From the NCBI GenBank assembly GCA_949093475.1, contig CARXAY010000099.1:1-5356 (forward strand): a stretch of DNA of 5,356 nt, in the 5' to 3' direction. The notes below the pieces were generated by a model. It was not told where the DNA came from, made no database searches, and was given only the letters and a program-made list of their open reading frames with translations. The stretch is from an uncultured Oscillospiraceae bacterium (GTDB lineage: Bacteria; Bacillota; Clostridia; Oscillospirales; Oscillospiraceae). This document shows positions 1 through 5,356 of this stretch, in pieces. Positions within the stretch are counted from its first letter, which is position 1. Every line of letters begins with the position of its first letter. Both the position numbers and the translations under genes were made by a program.

Positions 1-1978
1 CCAGCGACTTATACAAAATTTCGTTCACCAGAGAGGATTTCCCCGACCCGGACACGCCGGTGACGGCGATAAACGTCCCCAGCGGGAACGCCACATCCAT
101 CCCCTGAAGGTTGTTTTCCCGCGGCTCGCGCACCACCAAACGGTGGCCGTTGCCCCGGCGCCGCTCCGCCGGCACAGGGATGCACCGCCGCTTGGCCAGA
201 TAGTCGCCGGTGACCGAGCCGGAGGTGGCCATGACCTCCTCCGCCGTACCGCAGGCCACGATGCGTCCCCCGTGTACCCCTGCGCCCGGGCCGACGTCGA
301 TGAGATAGTCCGCCTGACGCATGGTGTCCTCGTCATGCTCCACCACTAAGAGGGTGTTGCCCAAGTCTCTCAGGTGCTTCATGGTATTGAGCAGCATATC
401 GTTGTCCCGCTGGTGGAGGCCGATGGACGGCTCGTCCAAAATATACAGCACCCCCATGAGGGACGAACCGATCTGGGTGGCCAGACGGATACGCTGGCTC
501 TCGCCGCCGGAGAGAGTGCCCGCCTGACGGCTGAGGGTGAGGTATTGAAGCCCCACCGACTGCAGAAAGCTCAGCCGGGAGCGGATCTCCTTCAAGATCT
601 GATGGGCGATCATCTCCTGCGTGGGGGTCAGGGTCAGGTCATTCATAAATTCCAGCGCCTTGGTCACCGACCGGGTGGTGAACTGGTAGATGGATTCCCC
701 CCCCACCGTCACCGCCAGCGATTCCGGCTTGAGCCGCTGCCCGTGGCAGTCGGGGCAGGGAGTCTGGCTCATCAGCGCCTCCAGTTCCCGCTTGGAGGCG
801 TCCGACTGGGTCTCCCGATAGCGGCGCTCCACATTGGGGATGATCCCCTCAAAGGGCTGGTTCAAGACCCCCTTGCCGTTGGCCCGCTCGTATTCCAGAC
901 GCAGCTTCTCCCCTTTTGTTCCGTAGAGGATCACGTCCACCACTTCCTCCGGCAGCTCCTCCACGGGAACGTCCAGCTTGAAGTGGTATTTCTTCGCCAG
1001 CGCGTCAAAATACATCCGCGCAATGCTGTCCCCCCGGACGTTGTTCCAGCCGTAGGCGGCGATTGCCCCGTCCAGAAGAGACTTCTTTTTGTCGGGGATG
1101 ACCAGATCGGGGTCGCATTTGAGCTGAAAGCCCAGCCCCGTGCAGGTGGGACACGCCCCAAAGGGGTTGTTGAAGGAGAACATACGGGGGGTCAACTCTT
1201 CGATGGAGATGCCGCAGTCCTCGCAGGCGTAGTTTTGGGAGAAGGAGATGTCCCGGTCCTCCCCCACCACGTTCACCACCGTCAGTCCCCCCGCCAGAGC
1301 GGAGGCGGTCTCGATGGAGTCGGTGAGCCGGCGGCGGATGTCGTCCCGCACCACCAGACGGTCCACCACGATCTCAATGTTGTGCTTCTTGTTCTTGTCC
1401 AGCTTGATCTCCTCGGTCAGCTCATAAAGCGAGCCGTCCACCCGCACCCGGACGTATCCCGACTTCCGGGCGTCCTCCAAGATCTTGGCGTGTTCGCCCT
1501 TTTTCCCCCGGATGACCGGGGCCATGATCTGAATGCGGGTGGCCTCGGGCAGCGCCAAGATCTGGTCCACGATCTGATCCACCGTCTGCTGCTGGATCTC
1601 CTTGCCGCACTTGGGGCAGTGGGGCGTGCCGATGCGCGCCCAAAGCAGGCGGAGATAGTCATAGATCTCCGTCACCGTGCCCACGGTGGAGCGAGGGTTT
1701 TTGGAGGTGGTTTTCTGGTCGATGGCAATGGCGGGAGAAAGGCCCTCGATATAGTCCACGTCCGGCTTCTCCATCTGGCCCATGAACATCCGGGCGTAGG
1801 AGGACAAGGACTCCATATACCGCCGCTGGCCCTCGGCGTAGATGGTGTTGAAGGCCAGAGAGGACTTCCCAGAGCCACTGAGGCCGGTGATGACCACCAG
1901 CTTGTCCCTCGGGATGGTCACGTCCACGTTTTTCAGGTTGTTTTCCCGCGCGCCCTTGACGAAAATGTGATCCAGCAT
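1..1978 (-). CDS. uvrA: UvrA, excinuclease ABC subunit A (3'-truncated by window edge)
   Basis: DNA damage-recognition ATPase of nucleotide excision repair; it dimerises, loads UvrB on lesions and acts in the cytoplasm on the chromosome. The window holds residues 1-659 of a protein usually about 940 long, so the end of the second ATPase and the second zinc module lie outside. Visible landmarks are the first Walker A GLSGSGKS (32-39), a CxxC at C121/C124, the first zinc module C252/C255/C276/C279, the ABC signature LSGGESQ (489-495), Walker B ILDEPS with D515/E516, and the second Walker A GVSGSGKS (641-648). No frameshift or stop interrupts it. The ATG at 1978 is supported by GGAG 8 nt upstream and by the family-typical N-terminus MLDHIFVKGARENNLKNV. 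It follows the membrane-protein gene after 81 nt and has its own promoter; uvrB, often adjacent in Firmicutes, is not seen here. Identification is essentially certain. Confidence 0.98.
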   Translation of the reverse strand, partial: MLDHIFVKGARENNLKNVDVTIPRDKLVVITGLSGSGKSSLAFNTIYAEGQRRYMESLSSYARMFMGQMEKPDVDYIEGLSPAIAIDQKTTSKNPRSTVGTVTEIYDYLRLLWARIGTPHCPKCGKEIQQQTVDQIVDQILALPEATRIQIMAPVIRGKKGEHAKILEDARKSGYVRVRVDGSLYELTEEIKLDKNKKHNIEIVVDRLVVRDDIRRRLTDSIETASALAGGLTVVNVVGEDRDISFSQNYACEDCGISIEELTPRMFSFNNPFGACPTCTGLGFQLKCDPDLVIPDKKKSLLDGAIAAYGWNNVRGDSIARMYFDALAKKYHFKLDVPVEELPEEVVDVILYGTKGEKLRLEYERANGKGVLNQPFEGIIPNVERRYRETQSDASKRELEALMSQTPCPDCHGQRLKPESLAVTVGGESIYQFTTRSVTKALEFMNDLTLTPTQEMIAHQILKEIRSRLSFLQSVGLQYLTLSRQAGTLSGGESQRIRLATQIGSSLMGVLYILDEPSIGLHQRDNDMLLNTMKHLRDLGNTLLVVEHDEDTMRQADYLIDVGPGAGVHGGRIVACGTAEEVMATSGSVTGDYLAKRRCIPVPAERRRGNGHRLVVREPRENNLQGMDVAFPLGTFIAVTGVSGSGKSSLVNEILYKSL

Positions 1979-2000
1979 ACTCGTTTCTCCCGTATCGCAA

Positions 2001-2039
2001 AAAATGGATTCGTTCTTAAAATACGAACGAATCCATTTT
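2001..2039. repeat. Perfect 15-bp inverted repeat between the membrane-protein gene and uvrA
   Basis: Arms AAAATGGATTCGTTC (2001-2015) and GAACGAATCCATTTT (2025-2039) are exact reverse complements around a 9-nt spacer. On the minus strand the hairpin ends in six T residues (2004-1999), so in transcripts from the upstream operon it could act as an intrinsic terminator, though the stem is AT-rich for one. It also spans the uvrA -10 box and predicted start, as a repressor operator would. A uvrA transcript starting near 2028 would contain only about 4 nt of the promoter-proximal arm and could not fold the hairpin. It does not match the Gram-positive LexA box (CGAAC-N4-GTTCG), because the half sites are in the opposite order. 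Confidence 0.75.
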
Positions 2040-2063
2040 AGCACATTTGTTCCATCCCGTCAA
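2035..2063 (-). promoter_or_regulatory. Sigma-A-type promoter of uvrA
   Basis: On the minus strand, TTGACG (2063-2058) and TAAAAT (2040-2035) are separated by exactly 17 nt, close to the SigA consensus. The predicted start point is near 2028, giving a leader of about 50 nt before the uvrA ATG. The -35 element overlaps the TGA stop codon of the upstream gene (2062-2060), so the promoter is packed into the end of the preceding operon. It is read from sequence only; no start site has been measured. Confidence 0.8.
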
Positions 2064-3079
2064 CACGTTTTTGCAGTTTGACGGTGGAGGACGGCAGTGG
2101 AGATGCCGGTGACGACCACCGGCAGGTAAAAGGCCAGCGTGCGGCTCAGGAGCATGGCCGCCGTCACCAGCTCGCCGCCGAAGATCCCCTGATACGCGCT
2201 TAAAAACGCCCCTTCCGACGCGCCCACCGTTCCCGGAATGGGCACGCAGCTCACCGCCAGATACACCAGCGCTTGGGTGCTCACCAGCCGCAGGACGGAG
2301 CAGCCCGTCAGCCCCAGCGCGCGGTACACCGTCCACGGGATCAGATAGCGCACCGTCAGCTGCACCGTTGCCGCCGCCAACAGCTTTACGACCAAAAGGG
2401 GCTGGCTGCGGATGACCGCCGCCCCGCCCCGATATTCCTTGAGCTGCTTTTCCAGCCCCGCCTCCGCGCGGGGCACGTCGCGGACGACCTTGAGCTTCAC
2501 CCCCAGCCGCAGACACCAGCGGCAGAACTGTTCCGCAGGCTTGGGCCGCACCAGCAGAAAGATCATCCCTGCGGTCAGCAGGGCCGTGGTAGTCAGGCTG
2601 TATCCCAGCAGCACCCCAAGACCCGTCCCCAGCGATGCGGGGGCTTCCGGCGCAAGGAAGCAGGCCGCCACCCCCCACGCCACCGCCACGATCTGGTAGC
2701 CGATGGTAAAGAGAAGCATCACCAGCGTGCCGTGGGCCGCGCTCACCCCCCTGCGGGCCATGTAAAACACCTGCGCGGGCTGTCCTCCGGTGGAGGAAGG
2801 GGTGATGGAGCTGAAATAGAAGCCTGTGGCGGCAAACTGAACGCAGTGGCGGTAGGGCAGCTTGTGCCCCATGGCGGCGAGGGTGATCTGGTTCTGCAAA
2901 CCCTCCATGCCCGTATAGCACACCATCAAAAAGCCGCCCAGCAGCAGCCACGGCCACCTTGCCAGCTTCACGGCCGCCCAGACCTGCCCCGCCTTTCCGC
3001 CTCCCAGCACCAGCCAAAAGGTGACGAAGATAATGGCGGCCATCACCGCCATGCTGATGAGATCCCGTTTTTTAAGCAT
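2060..3079 (-). CDS. YbhN/LPG-synthase-type flippase-like integral membrane protein
   Basis: Polytopic membrane protein of 339 residues related to the N-terminal flippase domain of lysylphosphatidylglycerol synthase MprF (PF03706 type). About seven to eight hydrophobic segments are visible, near residues 8-26, 43-56, 80-92, 117-143, 153-177, 229-252, 262-282 and 303-331. Family-like motifs are TPSSTGGQPAQ (93-103), matching the usual TPSxxGGxP stretch, and PIPGTVGASEG (280-290), matching the PxPGxxGxxE stretch near the C-terminus. No aminoacyl-transferase domain is present, so it is not a full MprF. The ATG at 3079 has GAGGAG 7 nt upstream and overlaps the stop of the glycosyltransferase gene by 8 nt, which implies translational coupling. 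From family and context, a role in moving or handling a lipid at the cytoplasmic membrane is likely; the substrate is unknown. Confidence 0.88.
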   Translation of the reverse strand: MLKKRDLISMAVMAAIIFVTFWLVLGGGKAGQVWAAVKLARWPWLLLGGFLMVCYTGMEGLQNQITLAAMGHKLPYRHCVQFAATGFYFSSITPSSTGGQPAQVFYMARRGVSAAHGTLVMLLFTIGYQIVAVAWGVAACFLAPEAPASLGTGLGVLLGYSLTTTALLTAGMIFLLVRPKPAEQFCRWCLRLGVKLKVVRDVPRAEAGLEKQLKEYRGGAAVIRSQPLLVVKLLAAATVQLTVRYLIPWTVYRALGLTGCSVLRLVSTQALVYLAVSCVPIPGTVGASEGAFLSAYQGIFGGELVTAAMLLSRTLAFYLPVVVTGISTAVLHRQTAKTC

Positions 3080-4160
3080 ACATCCGCTCCTCGGTCAGCT
3101 GGCCCATCAATTCCTCCAGCCCCCTGTCGTCCAGCCGCGCCCGCAGGGCCTTCATGCGCTCGCGCATCCCAGACAGGGCGGCAGGGTCGGTCAGCAGGTC
3201 TTTCAGCGCGGCCAGACATTCTTCCTTCTCCTTCCCCGCCACGCGGCCCATGCCCTCGCGCACCAGAAAGGCCGCGTTGCGCCGCTCCTGTTCCCAGAAG
3301 GGCTCCCAAGCCAGCATGGGGGTGGCGGAAAAGATGGCCTCAAAGGTCGTTGCGCCGCCGGGCTTGGAAAGCACCAGATCGCTGCGGCGCATATAGGCGT
3401 AGACCTCCGGGGTGTAGCCCAGCACCCGGATGTTGGGGTACTTCCCCGCCAGCCGTTCAAACAGCCTGCGGTTGCCCCCGGTGATGAGGGTGGTCTTGAC
3501 GTTTGGCAGAGAGTTGAGGGCCGCGTAGAAGTCGTCGTCCCGGGGCAGCAGCCCCTGCCCGCCGCCCATGATGAGCAGCCGCTTTTCCCCGCCGGCGGCG
3601 CAGGGGGCGGGCTCTTTGAACTCCCGGCGCACCGGGATACCCGTGACGGCGATATGGGAAGGGTCTACTCCCCGCGCCACAAAGGCGTCCCGCACCGCCT
3701 CCGCACCCACCAGATAGCCGTCGCACTCCTTGCACAGCCATTCGCCGTGGCCGGTGATATCGGTGACGCAGGTGAGCAGCACGCCGCCGTAGCTCCCTTT
3801 CTTCTTGCACCGGGCCACCAGCTGGGCGCACAGGGGATGGGTGGCGATGACCACGTCGGGGCGGCGCTCTGCCAGCAGCTCCTCCGTGCCCTGTAAAAAG
3901 GGCCGGGCGTGTACCGGCAGCAGGTCGCCCGTCCCCTTCTCCGTCAGGCGGTAAAAGACGTTGTACAGTCCCGGCGTGCAAGTGACAAACACCTGAAAGA
4001 GCTTATATACCGCCCGATCCATGCCGGGGACGGCGTAGGTCACCACGTCCTCGACCTCCACTATATCATCGCGGCCGGACAAAAGCAACTCCTGTTTCAG
4101 CGACTGGGCCACCGACCAGTGACCCATGTTGAATTTCCCTGTCAGGATCAAAATCTTCAT
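3072..4160 (-). CDS. MGDG synthase/UgtP-like diacylglycerol glycosyltransferase (GT28 family)
   Basis: Probable UDP-sugar:diacylglycerol glycosyltransferase making a membrane glycolipid on the inner face of the membrane. With the ATG at 4160 it is 362 residues, close to the roughly 380 of Bacillus UgtP. The N-terminal MGDG-synthase-like half begins MKILILTGKFNMGHWSVAQSL; a TDITGHGEW stretch and TGIPVRREF follow, both alignable by eye with UgtP. The C-terminal nucleotide-sugar half has LLIMGGGQG, VLGYTPEV, the GT28 motif SKPGGATTFEA (265-275) and EQERRNAAF, equivalent to the QExxNA stretch of UgtP. The first loop reads KFNMGH rather than the more usual glycine-rich GxGH. A GTG at 4169 would add three residues but destroys the GAGGTGA ribosome site, so ATG is preferred. 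It is the first gene of an operon with the overlapping membrane-protein gene. Sugar donor and product length cannot be told from sequence. Confidence 0.88.
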   Translation of the reverse strand: MKILILTGKFNMGHWSVAQSLKQELLLSGRDDIVEVEDVVTYAVPGMDRAVYKLFQVFVTCTPGLYNVFYRLTEKGTGDLLPVHARPFLQGTEELLAERRPDVVIATHPLCAQLVARCKKKGSYGGVLLTCVTDITGHGEWLCKECDGYLVGAEAVRDAFVARGVDPSHIAVTGIPVRREFKEPAPCAAGGEKRLLIMGGGQGLLPRDDDFYAALNSLPNVKTTLITGGNRRLFERLAGKYPNIRVLGYTPEVYAYMRRSDLVLSKPGGATTFEAIFSATPMLAWEPFWEQERRNAAFLVREGMGRVAGKEKEECLAALKDLLTDPAALSGMRERMKALRARLDDRGLEELMGQLTEERMYA

Positions 4161-4165
4161 CTCCG

Positions 4166-4172
4166 TCACCTC
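4166..4172 (-). promoter_or_regulatory. Ribosome binding site that decides the glycosyltransferase start
   Basis: GAGGTGA on the minus strand, with GAGG ending 8 nt before the ATG at 4160-4158. Because it contains the in-frame GTG at 4169-4167, that GTG is better read as part of the ribosome site than as the start codon. Confidence 0.75.
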
Positions 4173-4192
4173 ATTCGATTTGGTTTGAGGAT

Positions 4193-4201
4193 ATCATAAC
4201 A
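4193..4201 (-). promoter_or_regulatory. Extended -10 promoter of the glycosyltransferase/membrane-protein operon
   Basis: The minus strand reads TGTTATGAT, an extended -10 (TG-n-TATGAT) with five of six matches to TATAAT. No good -35 box lies 16-18 nt upstream (the region is T-rich), as is common for extended -10 promoters. The predicted start is near 4186, giving a leader of about 26 nt that contains only the ribosome site. Confidence 0.55.
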
Positions 4202-4325
4202 GGACAATCTTACAAAAACCTTATGCCGAAGATTAAGACTTTCTAAAGTTTTGCTGAAAACCCCTGTTTGACAGGGATAGTATCCCCATGTTCTGGGCAC
4301 TCTACCGGAAAAAGGAGGGGTTTTT
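4202..4325. other. Divergent intergenic region upstream of sleB
   Basis: AT-richer gap between the divergent operons. Two short palindromes are present: ACTTT-CT-AAAGT (4238-4249) and GGGATA-G-TATCCC (4274-4286). A TTGACA lies at 4268-4273 immediately before the second, but no acceptable -10 follows at 16-19 nt, nor at the 21-22 nt spacing of Spo0A promoters. I could not find a convincing SigG or SigA promoter for sleB, so its start site is unassigned. No RNA gene or ORF with its own support is seen. Confidence 0.5.
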
Positions 4326-4985
4326 ATGTGGAAACGGGGGCTTTGCCTTGTCCTGTCGGCGGTTCTCCTGCTGGCGATCCCCGCCGCAGACGCTGCCGTC
4401 TACCGTCAGGGCTCCACCGGCGCGCAGGTACGCACCATTCAGGACAAGCTGAAGCGTTGGGGCTATTACAGCGGCGAGGTAGACGGCATTTTCGGCTCTG
4501 GGACGCGCAAGGCGGTGGTGTCCTTCCAGAAAAAGAACGGCTTGGCCGCAGACGGCATCGTCGGGCCAAACACCCTGCGGGCCTTGGGAATGAGCGTGAG
4601 CGGGGGCAGCCCCTCCGCCGGCTCGGCCGCGCAGGATCACGACGTGGCCCTGCTGGCCCGGGTCATCTCCGCCGAAGCGCGGGGCGAGCCGTACGCCGGG
4701 CAGGTGGCGGTGGGGGCGGTCATTTTGAACCGGATCGAGCATCCCTCCTTCCCCTCCACGCTGGCGGGGGTAGTGTACCAGCCGGGGGCGTTCACCTGCA
4801 TGGTGGACGGCCAGATCGACCAGCCCGTGTCCGAATCCGCCCGCCGGGCGGCGCAGGAGGCCCTTGGGGGCAGCGACCCCTCCGGAGGCGCGATCTATTA
4901 CTTCAATCCCGACACCGCAACCTCCGCGTGGATCTGGTCTCGCCCCCTCATCAAGGTCATCGGAAAACACAGATTTTGCAGTTAG
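4326..4985 (+). CDS. sleB: SleB-type spore cortex-lytic enzyme (secreted cell wall hydrolase)
   Basis: Protein of 219 residues with the SleB layout. A signal peptide (MWKRG, then a hydrophobic stretch 6-19) has a likely cleavage after ADA at 23. A peptidoglycan-binding type 1 domain covers about 27-88 (GSTGAQVRTIQDKLKRWGYY, DGIFGSGT, DGIVGPNT), followed by a Gly/Ser/Ala linker (about 90-103) and a Hydrolase_2 domain (about 106-219). The latter carries ISAEARGEPYAGQVAVGAVILNR, where E117 matches the catalytic glutamate known for SleB, a lytic transglycosylase of muramic-lactam cortex. The end, SAWIWSRPLIKVIGKHRFCS, is family-typical. The start has AGGAGG (4313-4318) 7 nt upstream. In Bacillus sleB is made in the forespore and paired with ypeB; here the next gene is a probable spoIIE, not ypeB. 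A vegetative wall hydrolase of the same family is possible, but length and domain order favour SleB. Confidence 0.88.
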   Translation: MWKRGLCLVLSAVLLLAIPAADAAVYRQGSTGAQVRTIQDKLKRWGYYSGEVDGIFGSGTRKAVVSFQKKNGLAADGIVGPNTLRALGMSVSGGSPSAGSAAQDHDVALLARVISAEARGEPYAGQVAVGAVILNRIEHPSFPSTLAGVVYQPGAFTCMVDGQIDQPVSESARRAAQEALGGSDPSGGAIYYFNPDTATSAWIWSRPLIKVIGKHRFCS

Positions 4986-4994
4986 CCCCGTTGA

Positions 4995-5028
4995 TTTGAC
5001 ATTCTTTTTCCGAAAAGTGGTATATACT
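4995..5028 (+). promoter_or_regulatory. Probable Spo0A-activated SigA promoter of the spoIIE-like gene
   Basis: TTGACA (4996-5001) and TATACT (5023-5028) are separated by 21 nt. Such wide spacing is unusual for SigA but is the known hallmark of the Bacillus subtilis spoIIG and spoIIE promoters, which need Spo0A-P. Two heptamers resemble the 0A box TGNCGAA: TTTGACA (4995-5001) differs from its reverse complement TTCGACA at one base, and TTCCGAA (5008-5014) differs from the direct form at one fixed base. The predicted start is near 5035. TATATA (5021-5026) with 19-nt spacing is an alternative -10. The assignment fits the downstream gene but is inference. Confidence 0.65.
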
Positions 5029-5067
5029 CTCCAAAACACAGGAAGTTTGTACCAAGGAGGGACTGTC

Positions 5068-5356
5068 ATGTCCGAAGGAAAAGAAGCGTCCGAAAAACGC
5101 CGAGCCCTGCGCCCCAAGGTCTATCCGGCCCGGCTGGGGGAGGCCGCAGGCCGGGCGCTAAGCGCCCCCGCTGTGCGGCAGGCGCTGGCGTGGTGCGGAC
5201 GGGCCGCGCTGGGGATCGTTCTGGCGGCGATCCGCCTCCCGGTTGGCTGCCGGCCGCTGGGGGTCGCATGGGTGGCCGCCTGCGGCCCGGGCTGGCCGGG
5301 CTTCGCCGCCCTGCTGGGCGCAGTGGTCGGGTACTTATCCGGCCGCGGGCTGGACG
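5068..5356 (+). CDS. spoIIE: Probable SpoIIE, stage II sporulation protein E (N-terminal fragment, cut by window edge)
   Basis: Only the first 96 residues are present. A basic, Arg/Ala-rich cytoplasmic stretch (1-46) leads into hydrophobic segments at about 47-56 and 66-92 (RPLGVAWVAACGPGW, FAALLGAVVGYLSG). The PxGxAxxAA and ALLGAxxGYLxG pattern is what I know from the start of the SpoIIE multi-pass membrane region. In that family the membrane region is followed by a PP2C-type phosphatase that dephosphorylates SpoIIAA to release SigF in the forespore; neither that domain nor the rest of the membrane region is in view. The start has AAGGAGG (5054-5060) 7 nt before the ATG. The Spo0A-type promoter upstream supports the call independently. 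Another polytopic membrane protein cannot be excluded from so short a fragment. Confidence 0.72.
   Translation, partial: MSEGKEASEKRRALRPKVYPARLGEAAGRALSAPAVRQALAWCGRAALGIVLAAIRLPVGCRPLGVAWVAACGPGWPGFAALLGAVVGYLSGRGLD

Noticed and set aside
1607..1618. The CxxC at C121/C124 of UvrA as an extra complete zinc finger
   Set aside because: Only one CxxC pair is present here; the four-cysteine module is at residues 252-279. I recall this early CxxC as common in Gram-positive UvrA.
2001..2039. The inverted repeat as a canonical LexA box
   Set aside because: The half sites face the wrong way (GTTC before GAAC) and the spacing does not fit CGAAC-N4-GTTCG.
374..2041. Long plus-strand open frame (555 codons) opposite uvrA
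   Set aside because: It is entirely antisense to an intact, motif-complete uvrA. Its product is a low-complexity mix rich in His, Arg, Gly, Leu and Val with no domain, as expected from a GC-rich gene read backwards.
2016..3017. Minus-strand open frame of 333 codons overlapping the membrane-protein gene
   Set aside because: Same strand but a different frame; it is Gly/Arg/Ala-rich, lacks the hydrophobic segments and has no family motif, while the true frame has clear PF03706-type features.
2273..3896. Plus-strand open frames (2273-3484 and 3021-3896) opposite the membrane-protein and glycosyltransferase genes
   Set aside because: They are antisense to two well-supported genes, show no recognisable motifs and have compositional bias typical of shadow frames.
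4161..4169. GTG at 4169 as the glycosyltransferase start
   Set aside because: It lies within the GAGGTGA ribosome site that is correctly spaced for the ATG at 4160, and it has no ribosome site of its own.
4268..4999. Plus-strand open frame overlapping sleB in another frame
   Set aside because: It is Arg/Gly-rich, has no domain and no ribosome site, and sleB in the alternative frame is complete from signal peptide to C-terminus.
4302..5117. Minus-strand open frame of 271 codons across sleB and the spoIIE start
   Set aside because: It is antisense to sleB and runs through the intergenic promoter; the product has no coherent domain.
1..5356. Mobile element, CRISPR array, tRNA/rRNA or novel multigene defence system
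   Set aside because: No transposase, integrase, direct-repeat array, RNA fold or unassigned gene cluster is visible; every supported reading frame belongs to a known housekeeping, envelope or sporulation family.

Overview
The window looks like chromosomal DNA from a high-GC, endospore-forming member of the Clostridia, most likely an Oscillospirales-type gut anaerobe. This rests on the GC-rich coding sequence, strong AGGAGG-type ribosome binding sites, a SleB-type spore cortex hydrolase and the start of what reads as spoIIE. The genus is inference; no search was run.

Layout: positions 1-1978 (minus) hold the first 659 residues of UvrA, cut by the left edge. Positions 1979-2059 hold a near-consensus promoter for uvrA and a perfect 15-bp inverted repeat. 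Positions 2060-4160 (minus) hold a two-gene operon: a UgtP/MGDG-synthase-like glycosyltransferase followed, with an 8-nt overlap, by a YbhN/LPG-synthase-type membrane protein. Positions 4161-4325 are a divergent intergenic region. Positions 4326-4985 (plus) encode a secreted SleB-like cortex-lytic enzyme. Positions 4986-5067 carry a promoter with the wide 21-bp spacing and Spo0A-box-like heptamers typical of Spo0A-activated promoters. Positions 5068-5356 (plus) are the N-terminus of a probable SpoIIE, cut by the right edge.

Functionally there are three units: DNA repair (uvrA), an envelope lipid pair that may make a diacylglycerol glycolipid and move it across the membrane, and sporulation/germination genes. 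All genes belong to recognisable families and nothing suggests a mobile element, defence island or unknown multigene system. The most interesting signals are regulatory: the promoter/inverted-repeat arrangement in front of uvrA and the Spo0A-type promoter in front of spoIIE.
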